Made by a program: the position numbers and the translations under genes | DNA from: Verrucomicrobiaceae bacterium | GTDB taxonomy: Bacteria > Verrucomicrobiota > Verrucomicrobiia > Verrucomicrobiales > Verrucomicrobiaceae | Reading direction: 5' to 3' | Assembly (NCBI GenBank): GCA_019694165.1 | Contig: JAIBCL010000001.1 | Location: 496,001-560,000, forward strand | Length of the DNA stretch: 64,000 nucleotides | The notes under the pieces: model-generated | What the model saw: only the letters and a program-made list of their open reading frames with translations | Told to the model about the DNA's origin: nothing | Database searches by the model: none | Shown: piece by piece, positions 1 through 7,888 of the stretch | Position numbering within the stretch: the first letter of the stretch is position 1 | Layout: each line of letters starts with the position of its first letter

Positions 1-1
1 G

Positions 2-646
2 GATGCCCAGGGCTACTTCACCCTCTCGCCCTGCCCCAGCGGCGTGTTCTTCGTCCACATCGACGGCCGCACCTCCCCGTGGAGCGCATGGCCGAACGGC
101 CAATACTTCCCCACCGTCGGCAAGCAATGGGAAGCCGTCCCCGGCAAGGCCGACAACCTCGCCGCTGGCACCGGCCTCGTCTATCTGCCCTGCGTCTGCG
201 CCGGCACGCTCCAGCCCACCAGCCAGACGCAGGACACCACCATCGCCTTCCCCGCGCAGGTGCTCACGGCCAATACCGGCCTCGCCGGCACCACCGTCAG
301 CGTCCCGGCCAACTCCGTCTTCAGCGACGACGGCACGCGCGGCGGCAAGATCGGCATCGCCCCCGTGCCCGCGAACCGCCTGCCCTCGCCCCTGCCGCCC
401 GGCCTGAACCTCCCGCTCGTCATCACCGTGCAGAGCGACGGCGCCACGAACTTCGACCGCCCCGCCCCCGTCTGCTTCCCGAACCTCCCCGACCCCGTCA
501 CCGGCATCAAACCCGGCCCCGGCGAGAAAAGCGCCCTCTGGAGCTTCAATCACGACACCGGCCAATGGGAAGTCGTCGGCCCCATGACCGTCACTGCGGA
601 TGGGAATTTTGTGAAGGCGACGCTGCACGCTAAGGTGAGTGTGTGA
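2..646 (+). CDS. C-terminal part of a large secreted repeat protein (5' end outside window)
   Basis: The reading frame is open from the first complete codon at position 2, so the start lies upstream of the window. About 214 residues are visible. They are rich in Pro, Gly, Thr and Asn with few charged residues, as in extracellular beta-sandwich proteins. Stretches such as 'PGEKSALWSFNHDTGQWEVV' and 'MTVTADGNF' resemble, from memory, giant verrucomicrobial/planctomycete RHS-like or carboxypeptidase-regulatory-like surface proteins. GC is very high and codon use matches the rest of the window, unlike the block that follows. The protein stops soon after 'VTADGNF', where related proteins as I recall them continue, so this copy may have been cut by the neighbouring insertion. 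No function beyond surface/secreted repeat protein can be assigned. Confidence 0.6.
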   Translation, partial: DAQGYFTLSPCPSGVFFVHIDGRTSPWSAWPNGQYFPTVGKQWEAVPGKADNLAAGTGLVYLPCVCAGTLQPTSQTQDTTIAFPAQVLTANTGLAGTTVSVPANSVFSDDGTRGGKIGIAPVPANRLPSPLPPGLNLPLVITVQSDGATNFDRPAPVCFPNLPDPVTGIKPGPGEKSALWSFNHDTGQWEVVGPMTVTADGNFVKATLHAKVSV

Positions 647-691
647 GTCATTCGCCAATGATTGCAGCCTTGTGCTTAACCAATCACGAGG

Positions 692-707
692 CATCGTCGC
701 GACGATG
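692..707. promoter_or_regulatory. Perfect 16-bp palindrome overlapping the TIR-APAZ start codon
   Basis: CATCGTCGCGACGATG reads the same on both strands, and its last three bases are the ATG at 705 of the TIR-APAZ gene. A protein bound here, or an mRNA hairpin, would block translation or transcription start. By chance about one perfect 16-bp palindrome is expected in a window of this size, so position is the only reason to list it. Confidence 0.35.
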
Positions 708-2165
708 ACGAACCTCTCAAAGAACGACACGCCAACAAAGGATGTCTTCATCAGTTACAACCGGGCAGACGAAGCTTGGGCGAAGAAGTTGGCTGAGCGG
801 CTTGAGTCCATCCACCTGGAAAGCACACCCACTGGCCGATCACTGAGCGTGTTCTTCGCTCCGTGGGACATCGAATATGGATCGAACTTTGTGAATACTC
901 TGAACGACGGACTTAGAGCCGCGAGATATTTTGTTCCAATCATGACGCCTGAATTCTTCGGATCGGACTGGACTAATCTTGAATGGACGGATCAAGTGGC
1001 ACTCGATCCCCGCAATGCGAGCGGGCGGATTCTCCCTATTTTTCTCCGAGCTGTTTCGCTGGATGGAAAGCGGCGCATTACGATTCCACCGCCATTTAAT
1101 GTCCTCAACCGCTTCGATTTTCGAGACACTGGCTGTTTCGACACACAGTTCGACGAATTAGTGCGCGTCATCCAAGGGTTGCCGAAGAAGCGTGGAAGCA
1201 CTCATCCTTCACGACAAATTGTATCGTTCTCGAAATCAATATCGGGTGCTTCGCATCTTCACGCAAACCCTGATCAGACTGACGAACTGCTTCTGATGAA
1301 CTTGGTTGAGATTATCAGTGGGCCAGATGAAATGTGGATCGCTCCCACCAAGGCTAGGAAGCGAAATGAGGTGTGGTCTTCGGTGAAGACCAACGAGGCA
1401 TTCGTCCTCAGAAGCGATTCGATTATGGCCTTCTGCAATATGGCGGATGCTCAGTGCTCGTTGTATCCAATTGTTGAACCAGGAGGAAAAGTTCGAAGCA
1501 TGTCGCGGGTAGATGTCATCTCCGATGCTGACGGAAGAAGGACATACGTGGAGATGCTTAACGAGTGTCTGCGCGCTCACTGTAGGGAACGGAAGATTGG
1601 TATAGACTCAAAAGGACGCTACTACTTTTGGCCGAATCGCAATGAAGCCGAAGAACTTTGTGTTCGTGAGCACTCGTTTAGGTCTGAGAAACCCAGGGAG
1701 GTTGCGGCACCCAAAACTCGCCCCGACACTGAAGAACAATTCTGGGTCCACTATGCCGCGAGAATGCGATTTGAGTTCCTCGGCGATCGTCTTTTTCTTC
1801 GCATTGATCCTTCATACATCTTCACGTCGGACGGGCGGAATCCGCTCGACTCAAAGGCTACAGGGAGGCTCTCCATTCAGTGGACGGGTAAACAGCAGAA
1901 TCCTGATCTACTTCGATTGATGTTGTTTTGGATTCGTGTCTTGGCAGACGGCAAGCCAGAAGTCCGCATTGCTGCCGGAGGATCGTTTATCAAAGCGAAA
2001 GCGTTTCCAGCGTCCTCTTCTGCACACTTTGGTGTTACAGGCGATTACATTCGCATCCAGGCGCTTCTTCAGGGGGCCGAACCTACTCTTGATGACATCG
2101 TGGATGAATTGACCGAAACGGAGGATGACGATTTACAGGCCGAGGATGAGGAGGATCTATCATGA
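705..2165 (+). CDS. TIR-APAZ effector subunit of a short-Argonaute (SPARTA-type) immune system
   Basis: The 486-residue protein starts with a TIR domain (about residues 13-150) opening 'DVFISYNRADEAWAKKL'. It carries the conserved 'SDWTNLEW' segment, whose Glu (E93 from this ATG) is the expected NADase catalytic residue. The C-terminal half (about 200-460) matches the APAZ module that stands in for the missing N/PAZ half of short Argonautes, with 'GRYYFWPN', 'FLGDRLFLRIDPSYIFT' and a Trp-rich strand. The tail is very acidic. Known TIR-APAZ proteins pair with a short Argonaute, and guide-directed binding of invading DNA activates NAD(P) degradation. The stop overlaps the Argonaute ATG by four bases (ATGA), so translation is coupled. 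The frame is open from 639, but ATG 705 sits directly before the TIR domain and is preferred. GC is clearly below both flanks, suggesting transfer. A TIR-APAZ identity is strongly supported; its activity is inferred. Confidence 0.88.
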   Translation: MTNLSKNDTPTKDVFISYNRADEAWAKKLAERLESIHLESTPTGRSLSVFFAPWDIEYGSNFVNTLNDGLRAARYFVPIMTPEFFGSDWTNLEWTDQVALDPRNASGRILPIFLRAVSLDGKRRITIPPPFNVLNRFDFRDTGCFDTQFDELVRVIQGLPKKRGSTHPSRQIVSFSKSISGASHLHANPDQTDELLLMNLVEIISGPDEMWIAPTKARKRNEVWSSVKTNEAFVLRSDSIMAFCNMADAQCSLYPIVEPGGKVRSMSRVDVISDADGRRTYVEMLNECLRAHCRERKIGIDSKGRYYFWPNRNEAEELCVREHSFRSEKPREVAAPKTRPDTEEQFWVHYAARMRFEFLGDRLFLRIDPSYIFTSDGRNPLDSKATGRLSIQWTGKQQNPDLLRLMLFWIRVLADGKPEVRIAAGGSFIKAKAFPASSSAHFGVTGDYIRIQALLQGAEPTLDDIVDELTETEDDDLQAEDEEDLS

Positions 2166-3757
2166 AGCATCAAGCACGAAAGGCTTCACGAGATGAACGG
2201 AGGGAAACAGACTTGGACGCGCTTCTTGCTCGTCAGACTCCCAGCTTCCGGTGCTTTCACATTGAAGAACCTCGATTGATGTTCGGTGGTGGGAATACCG
2301 CAGTTGATCCAAAGGCTGGGATCACCGCTTTCGGCCCACTTCATAGCGATCCCCACACAGCAAGATCAATCCGTGTCGGCGTGATTGGGACTGGTAATGG
2401 CATTCACGGACTGAAGACGTATGTCGAGCGATGCCTGTCAGCTGTTGAGCCAGGACTCAACCGACGACAGAAGCACTATGATCCATTGTGTTTCCCCGAT
2501 TTTCCCGGTGCTTGTCCGGCGGTTGGGTTCCGCACCAATTTTAGCATTGAGCGAGAACGGGACATTCCGTTGAAGTTGTTCGAGCACGCGGCCTCGTCTG
2601 GTGATCCCGCGTCTCGGCTTCGCGCTGTCGTTGAACTAGTCGATAAGCAGTTGGAGATGATGAGTGCGTTGTCTCCGAGACCCGAAGTTGTGATTGTGGT
2701 GCTGCCGCGTTGTGTCGAGGACGCTTGTCGAACCATTGGCTCCAGATATAGGAGTCGGAAACAGCAGTTAACTCAGAGCGAGCGTGCTCAGCGCAGCATG
2801 GATCGCGAAGCGGCAAAGCAGAATCAGTTCATGCTTCCTCTTGAGTTCACCGAAGTCAGCAAGGTTGAGCACAAAGGCTTCTGGAACATTCATCACGCAT
2901 TGAAAGCACATGCCATGAAACACGGTATGCCAACGCAGCTTGCTTGGGAGAGCACCTTGTCTGGCGAAGGATTGACTCAAGATCCAGCAACAATGGCGTG
3001 GAATTTCTTTACCGCGCTCTATTACAAAGCCGATAATGTGCCCTGGCAACTCGAGCACTTGACCGAGAACACATGCTACGTGGGCATTGCATTCTATCGA
3101 AGTGATCCTCAGTCGAACGCTTTGCAAAGCAGCTTGGCACAAGCATTTTCTGGCCACGGCGAGGGGCTTGTGTTGCAAGGGCCGAAGTCCATTCTTGATC
3201 GCAGGGGAAATCCGATCCCTCACCTTAGCGAACACGAAGCTGAGCACCTGCTGGCCGAAGTCCTCAAGCTCTATGAGGACTTTCATCATGTATCCCCGCG
3301 TCGGGTCGTCGTTCATAAGTCTTCGCGCTTTCTGCCAGATGAGCTTGTTGGGTTTAAACGCGCCCTGACAAAAGTGGATCGACATGATTTTGTCGCGATC
3401 AACTCACATCATGATCGTCGTCTGCTGAGGATTGGAAAGGAGCCACCCGTTCGTGGCACCGCAGTCCAATTATCGGAAGGCCGTTACCTTCTTTACACGG
3501 TCGGCTATGTGCCGGCACTGCGTGACTATCCAGGAGCGCATGTTCCCGTCCCACTCGAGATTCTGGAGCATCATGGTGACAGTGGCCCCGACATCGTGTG
3601 CCAGGAGATATTGGCTCTCACCAAGTTGAACTGGAATAGTTGCAACTTCGCATGTGCAGAACCCATCACGCTTCAATTCGCTCGCAGCGTCGGAAGTATC
3701 ATTCGTGAGTTGCCGAAAGGCAGTAAGCCAAGTCGGCTCTATCGCTACTACATGTGA
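2162..3757 (+). CDS. Short prokaryotic Argonaute (MID-PIWI, catalytically inactive)
   Basis: At 531 residues this matches the length of short pAgos. A MID-like region covers roughly residues 170-300, with 'PEVVIVVLP' and 'HHALKAHAMKHGMPTQL', the latter resembling the guide 5'-phosphate pocket. A PIWI region follows (about 300-531), with 'VGIAFYR' at 307, 'VVVHKSSRF' at 382 and the C-terminal signature 'LALTKLNWNS' at 484. In slicing Argonautes the first and third of these strands carry catalytic Asp residues; here they read Ala/Phe and Ser/Ser, so target cleavage is not expected. It should load a guide and sense complementary nucleic acid, switching on the TIR partner encoded by the overlapping upstream gene. 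Like its partner it has lower GC than the flanks. No Cas, nuclease or integrase gene is adjacent, which fits a stand-alone two-gene system. Confidence 0.88.
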   Translation: MKHQARKASRDERRETDLDALLARQTPSFRCFHIEEPRLMFGGGNTAVDPKAGITAFGPLHSDPHTARSIRVGVIGTGNGIHGLKTYVERCLSAVEPGLNRRQKHYDPLCFPDFPGACPAVGFRTNFSIERERDIPLKLFEHAASSGDPASRLRAVVELVDKQLEMMSALSPRPEVVIVVLPRCVEDACRTIGSRYRSRKQQLTQSERAQRSMDREAAKQNQFMLPLEFTEVSKVEHKGFWNIHHALKAHAMKHGMPTQLAWESTLSGEGLTQDPATMAWNFFTALYYKADNVPWQLEHLTENTCYVGIAFYRSDPQSNALQSSLAQAFSGHGEGLVLQGPKSILDRRGNPIPHLSEHEAEHLLAEVLKLYEDFHHVSPRRVVVHKSSRFLPDELVGFKRALTKVDRHDFVAINSHHDRRLLRIGKEPPVRGTAVQLSEGRYLLYTVGYVPALRDYPGAHVPVPLEILEHHGDSGPDIVCQEILALTKLNWNSCNFACAEPITLQFARSVGSIIRELPKGSKPSRLYRYYM

Positions 3758-3996
3758 TGCTAGGGCCGGTGTCGGTGATCCTGCCAGCGGGGACGAATCC
3801 GAGCCAGACGATCCAGGTGCGGGCGCGGGATTTCGGCAGCGTGGTGCCCATCCGCGTGCGCCTCGTCCCCGAGAGCGGCGATGCGACGACCTACGACGCC
3901 ACCATCGACAACACCGTCAACAACCCCGCCACCACCAACGTCCCCGTCACCCTCCCCATCAACACCGGCGTCCGCATCGAGGTCTTCACGCGCTGA
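3754..3996 (+). pseudogene. C-terminal remnant of a secreted surface protein
   Basis: The open frame begins with a GTG overlapping the end of the Argonaute gene, but recognisable protein only starts at about 3762 ('GPVSVILPAGTNP'). The 70 or so residues are Thr/Val/Pro-rich beta-strand sequence ending 'TGVRIEVFTR', typical of the last domain of long verrucomicrobial exoproteins. There is no start signal, signal peptide or upstream coding in this frame, so it is most simply the tail of a gene whose body was removed when the Argonaute block arrived. High GC resumes exactly here. Confidence 0.5.
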
Positions 3997-4008
3997 TCCC
4001 GCCCGCCC

Positions 4009-4485
4009 ATGAGCAAGCTCATCTACATCGAAACCACGATCCCGAGCTTCTACCACGAGACACGGCAGAAGTAGGAGATCGTGACGATGCGAGCCTGGAC
4101 GCGGGACTGGTGGCAGAAAGCCTCGGCGGCGCATTCCTTCGTCACCTCCGATGCAGTGCTTGACGAACTGGAGGCAACGCCCGAACCCAAGCGCACCGAC
4201 TGCCTGCGATTACTGGAGGACATGCCGTTGCTGGAAGACAGCGAGGAGATCGACGATCTGGTGGAGTTCTACATCGAGCACAAACTGATGCCGGCGAGCC
4301 TCTCGGGTGATGCGCGTCATCTGGCGCTGGCCGCCCATCATGGTTGCGACATCCTCGTCACCTGGAACTGACGCCACATTGCCAACTCGAACAAACTGGA
4401 GCATATCTACCACATTCACGAACTGCTGGGCCTGCGAGCACCCGTGCTCGCGACCCCGCACCAACTCCTGGAGGCCGACAAATGA
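4009..4485 (+). pseudogene. Decayed PIN-domain toxin (VapC-like) with two in-frame stops
   Basis: Reading from ATG 4009 gives 'MSKLIYIETTIPSFYHETRQ', the usual start of a VapC-type PIN RNase. A TAG (4072-4074) comes next, then the frame continues through 'WTRDWW', 'VTSDAVLDELEATP', 'GDARHLALAAHHGCDILVTW' and a TGA (4369-4371), finishing with 'HIHELLGLRAPVL' at 4485. All three segments are in one frame and cover a complete family member of about 158 residues, including acidic residues of the PIN active site. The second stop replaces the Cys that, as I recall the family, usually follows 'TWN'. With two nonsense codons the toxin is probably dead. Confidence 0.8.
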
Positions 4486-4670
4486 AAACCGACACGATCA
4501 TGACCAGCACCGATGACCCCATCGCGGAGATTCACGAAATCCGCCGCAAACTCGCCGCGCAGCACGACAACGACCCCCACCGCATGGGCAAAGCGATTCG
4601 CGCGCACGCCAAGAGCCGCCGCACACGCCGTGTATGTGTGCAGAAACACCTTGTCCCCGCACTTGCCTGA
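4482..4670 (+). CDS. Small antitoxin-like protein paired with the PIN remnant
   Basis: This 62-residue ORF starts at an ATG that overlaps the stop of the PIN reading frame (ATGA), the coupling expected for a toxin-antitoxin pair. Its core 'DPIAEIHEIRRKLAAQHDND' resembles the short helical proteins ('DPIVEEVRRxRxxLAxxxxxD') encoded next to PIN toxins of this type. The C-terminus is basic and seems degenerate. With the toxin broken, this gene may be a passive relic. The next gene starts two bases after its stop. Confidence 0.55.
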   Translation: MKTDTIMTSTDDPIAEIHEIRRKLAAQHDNDPHRMGKAIRAHAKSRRTRRVCVQKHLVPALA

Positions 4671-4672
4671 GG

Positions 4673-5524
4673 ATGAATGGTGTTCTTCCTGGCTTCGCCC
4701 TTTGCGCTTTGCTCGTCGCGTCCGCCAGAGCAGACACGCTCATCCTCGGCTCCTCGAACGCCGCCGCTGGCTCCGTGCTGCAATTGCCATTCAACTTCAC
4801 GAACACGAACCAGATCGTGGGCATACAGTTCGATTTGAAGTTTCCCGCGTCACAGGTCGAGGCAGGGAGCGCGGTCGCCTCCAGCGCCACGACCAATCAC
4901 GCCGCCGAGTCGCGCGAGGTGGCGGCAGGCACACGACGCATCGTGCTTTACTCCGGCTCGAACCAGTTGCTCCTGAGTGATCTAGTCCTCGAGGTGCCCC
5001 TCACTTTGAAGACCGGCAGTCCGCAAGGCGGGCCGACCGTCAACGTGAGCAACATCATCCTCACCAACGCACAGGGCCAGACCTTCACGCCCACGATCAG
5101 CCGCCCGGCGCTGGATGCGTGGAGGCTTGCCAATTTCTCCGAGGCCGAGCGCAATGATCCGGGCATCATCGGCGACAACAAGGACCCGGACGGCGATGGT
5201 TTGAACAACCTGCTGGAATTCCTGATGGGTGGCAATCCCAAGCAGAAGCAAGCAACACATGAGCTGCAAACGGCGCAGGGACTCGATGTGACCGACAACC
5301 ATCACTACCTCACGTTGACCTTCCGCGCGGGGAAGAACATCACCGCTGGCACGCTTTCGGTGGAAGCCAGCGGCAATCTGCTCAACTGGAGCAGCGCCGG
5401 GATCGTACTCACGCCAACGGGTGTGGAGGACGCTACCTCGCTCGAATACGAGGCGGCCATCCAGGTGGATGGGCAGTCGCGGCAGTTCATGCGTCTGGCG
5501 GGTGCACGTAATTCGGGAAACTGA
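4673..5524 (+). CDS. Secreted cohesin-like protein with a calcium-binding DxDxDG segment
   Basis: A 283-residue protein with a signal peptide (about residues 1-20, hydrophobic core followed by 'ASARA'). The N-terminal domain (about 21-140) resembles a cohesin/carbohydrate-binding-like beta-sandwich, beginning 'LILGSSNAAAGSVLQLPF' with 'IVGIQFDLKFP', the type found in proteins that bind dockerins or sugars outside the cell. A linker with 'DNKDPDGDGLNNLLEFLMGG' follows, a thrombospondin-3/EF-hand-like calcium loop common in verrucomicrobial exported proteins, then a C-terminal beta domain ending 'FMRLAGARN'. ATG 4673 is chosen because it places the signal peptide at the N-terminus. The haloperoxidase-family gene begins three bases after the stop, suggesting co-transcription. 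The binding partner is unknown. Confidence 0.65.
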   Translation: MNGVLPGFALCALLVASARADTLILGSSNAAAGSVLQLPFNFTNTNQIVGIQFDLKFPASQVEAGSAVASSATTNHAAESREVAAGTRRIVLYSGSNQLLLSDLVLEVPLTLKTGSPQGGPTVNVSNIILTNAQGQTFTPTISRPALDAWRLANFSEAERNDPGIIGDNKDPDGDGLNNLLEFLMGGNPKQKQATHELQTAQGLDVTDNHHYLTLTFRAGKNITAGTLSVEASGNLLNWSSAGIVLTPTGVEDATSLEYEAAIQVDGQSRQFMRLAGARNSGN

Positions 5525-5527
5525 GCC

Positions 5528-6703
5528 ATGCGCTGGATCGCGCTGATCCTTTTCACAACGACATGCTCCGCAGTAGCGGGCGTGGTCGAAGACTGGAACG
5601 CGGCCTTCCTGCAAGCGGTGCGCAAAGAGACGCCGCCGCCGTGCCTCGTCTCGCGCAATCTGCCGATCATGCATTTGTCCATCCATCGGGCGGTGCAGGA
5701 CGCCATCAAGGCTGGTCTGGATGCGAAGTCGCAAGAGCAAGCCGCCTTCGACGCCGGCGAGCGAGCCTTCAAAGCTCTGTTCCCGTCGCAGCCGAAGTTG
5801 AACGACGATTTGCGTGCCAAACACGGTGGCAAAGCTTCCGCCGAGGCGATGAAAATCGCGAGCGCGGCCGTCGAGCGCACTTTCAAAGAGCGGGAGGACG
5901 ATGGCTCCAGCACCACCATCCACTACGTCCCGAGTGAAAAGCCCGGCCAATGGCGACGCACGCCGCCGAACTTCCGCCCGCCGGAGTTTCCGCATTGGGG
6001 CCAGGTGAAGCCGTTCGTCCTCGATGACGTGTCCAAGTTCCGCGCACCACCGCCGCCTGCTCTCGACAGCGAAGCTTACGCGAAGGACGTGAACGAAGTG
6101 AAAGAGATCGGAGGCAAGACGAGCACGAAGCGCACCGCTGAGCAGACCCTGATCGCCAAGTTCTGGGCCGATTTCAGCTACACGACTTCACCGGCAGGTC
6201 ACTGGAATGACATCGCCCGCGAACTGTCGCTCCGGCGCAAACTCAGCGTCGCCGAATCCGCCAAATTGTTCGCGCTGCTGAATGTGACCCTCGCCGACAC
6301 TTGCATCGCCATCTGGGACACCAAGTATCACTACAACTACTGGCGGCCGGTCACGGCGATCCAGCGCGCCGATGAAGATGGCAACGAGGCCACCATGGCG
6401 GACAGGACTTGGCTGCCTTTGCTAAACACGCCACCGCATCCCGAATACGTTTCCGGTCACTCGGGGATCAGCGGCGCGGCGGCGACGGTTCTGGAGCGCT
6501 TCTTCGGCACGGAGAACATCTCGTTTTCCGCCGAGAGCGATGACGTGAAGGACACAAGGCGGCGCTACACGTCATTCCAGGCTTGCGCTGAAGAAATCGC
6601 TATGAGCCGCATCTACGGCGGCATTCACTATCCCTCAGCAGGACGAGAAGGGCTGGTGCTCGGTCGCAGAATCGCGGAAGACTGCTACAGGGCGTTTCGC
6701 TGA
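5528..6703 (+). CDS. Vanadium-dependent haloperoxidase / PAP2-family secreted enzyme
   Basis: A 391-residue protein with a signal peptide (about 1-18). The C-terminal half carries the three phosphate/vanadate-binding motifs of the PAP2-haloperoxidase fold: 'KYHYNYWRPVTAI', 'PEYVSGHSGISGAA' and 'SRIYGGIHYPSAG'. These supply the Lys, Arg, Ser, Gly-His and terminal His that hold vanadate in haloperoxidases or phosphate in related phosphatases. Bacterial members of this length are usually annotated as vanadium-dependent haloperoxidases, but phosphatase activity cannot be excluded from sequence alone. It follows the cohesin-like gene after a three-base gap, so both products probably work outside the cytoplasmic membrane. 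A halogenase-like flavoprotein elsewhere in the window (33.9 kb) makes halogen chemistry worth considering. Confidence 0.8.
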   Translation: MRWIALILFTTTCSAVAGVVEDWNAAFLQAVRKETPPPCLVSRNLPIMHLSIHRAVQDAIKAGLDAKSQEQAAFDAGERAFKALFPSQPKLNDDLRAKHGGKASAEAMKIASAAVERTFKEREDDGSSTTIHYVPSEKPGQWRRTPPNFRPPEFPHWGQVKPFVLDDVSKFRAPPPPALDSEAYAKDVNEVKEIGGKTSTKRTAEQTLIAKFWADFSYTTSPAGHWNDIARELSLRRKLSVAESAKLFALLNVTLADTCIAIWDTKYHYNYWRPVTAIQRADEDGNEATMADRTWLPLLNTPPHPEYVSGHSGISGAAATVLERFFGTENISFSAESDDVKDTRRRYTSFQACAEEIAMSRIYGGIHYPSAGREGLVLGRRIAEDCYRAFR

Positions 6704-6775
6704 CATCGCAGGGATCGCTGGATGCGAAGCCAAGCCGCCTCGCAGGGCTGCAGCGAGAGGCTCTTGTCAAACACG

Positions 6776-7687
6776 TTATGACCACAGCGGGCTCGGATAC
6801 TCGCCGGCATCGACGAGCGCTTTGATCGAGGCCACGACCTCGGCCTTGTCTTCCGGATAGGTGACACCAAACCACTTGCCGCTCGTGTCGATCACACGCA
6901 CGTCCGCCTTGCCGGCGTTGATGAGCATGTCCACGACCTTCGGCACGTAGCACTCGGCTTTGAGATCGCTGCCGTTCTCGCGCAGGAAATCCAGGAACGC
7001 CGCACGCAGATGATCGAAGAAGTCGGGCGTGAAGCCGAAGAAGTTCATCGACACCGGTTCGTCGCCCGTCAGCTTCACCGGGGCGTCCGGATCCTCACGG
7101 TTCTCCGCGCCGCCGGAGGTCTTGAATATCTTGGTCATCTCGGTGAGCGAGGTGAGCATGCCGTCCGCGTCCGTCGTGCACACGCCGCGGGCCACGCTGC
7201 CGTGCTCGGAGAGCGTGTTCTTCAAACGGAAGCCGGCCATCGAGTAGTGTGACTTGCCGTCGTTGGGACGCGGCTTCACGAGATCATCGGCGATGACCTT
7301 GAAGGCATCACGGCCATAGAAGTCGTCCGCATTGATCATGAGGCACGGCTCCTTCACCACACCCGCTGCCGCGAGCATCGCGTGCGCGGTGCCCCACGGC
7401 TTCGTGCGGCCTTCGGGCACGGTGAAACCGGCGGGAAGGTCGTTGAGGGCCTGAAAGGCGTACTCCACCCGGATGTGCTTGCTGAAGCGGTCGCCTAGCT
7501 GCGATTTGAACTGCTCCTCGAAGTCGCGCCGGATGACGAACACCACCTTGCCGAAGCCCGCGCGGATCGCGTCGAACACCGAGTAGTCCATCACCACCTC
7601 GCCGTGGGGGCCCATGCCATCGAGTTGTTTCAGGCCGCCGTACCGGCTGCCCATGCCTGCCGCGAGAATGAGAAGAGTGGGTTTCAT
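6776..7687 (-). CDS. Nucleotidyltransferase (NTP_transferase family)
   Basis: A 303-residue protein beginning 'MKPTLLILAAGMGSRYGGLK', the G-x-G-x-R nucleotide-binding loop of sugar-phosphate nucleotidyltransferases, followed by 'AMLAAAGVVKEPCLMINADD' with the metal-binding Asp residues and 'SEHGSVARGVC'. The family makes NDP-sugars from an NTP and a sugar-1-phosphate, but this subgroup has no firm substrate, so the sugar is left open. The same frame stays open another 1.9 kb upstream through the antisense of kup. The ATG at 7687 is chosen because family homology starts exactly there. It is transcribed divergently from kup with 201 bases between the start codons. Confidence 0.85.
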   Translation of the reverse strand: MKPTLLILAAGMGSRYGGLKQLDGMGPHGEVVMDYSVFDAIRAGFGKVVFVIRRDFEEQFKSQLGDRFSKHIRVEYAFQALNDLPAGFTVPEGRTKPWGTAHAMLAAAGVVKEPCLMINADDFYGRDAFKVIADDLVKPRPNDGKSHYSMAGFRLKNTLSEHGSVARGVCTTDADGMLTSLTEMTKIFKTSGGAENREDPDAPVKLTGDEPVSMNFFGFTPDFFDHLRAAFLDFLRENGSDLKAECYVPKVVDMLINAGKADVRVIDTSGKWFGVTYPEDKAEVVASIKALVDAGEYPSPLWS

Positions 7688-7846
7688 ATCAGAAAATTGC
7701 GCGCGACAGGTGATGGATGATGCCAAAGGCGTCAACCGGAAAGCCGGCGGCGCGGAGGGTGCCCGCACGCCCTGGTGACTGGTCTGACGGCCGGCCACGC
7801 CATCTTGACTCTTGCAAGGACCGGCAGGCCGGGTAATCAAGGCGGT

Positions 7847-7888
7847 CCCCGAATGCAACGGGGCTCCGGACTGTCCCGGAGTTTTGAA
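7847..7888 (+). promoter_or_regulatory. Two stacked hairpins in the kup leader, the second hiding the ribosome binding site
   Basis: CCCCG (7847-7851) pairs with CGGGG (7859-7863). Immediately after, CTCCGG (7864-7869) pairs with CCGGAG (7876-7881). The GGAG of the second stem is the Shine-Dalgarno of kup, seven bases before its ATG, and the stem is followed by TTTT. The structure can therefore mask the ribosome site, or act as a weak intrinsic terminator. No known riboswitch class was recognised, but potassium importers are often controlled by c-di-AMP leaders. Confidence 0.45.

Noticed and set aside
600-3800. Insertion-sequence ends or direct repeats flanking the low-GC block
   Set aside because: The bases around 640-700 and 3730-3790 were compared by eye and no shared repeat longer than a few bases was found.
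4369-4371. TGA as a selenocysteine codon in the PIN toxin
   Set aside because: The stop does lie where Cys is expected, but the same frame has a TAG 99 codons earlier, no selenium signal hairpin was recognised, and PIN toxins are not known selenoproteins.
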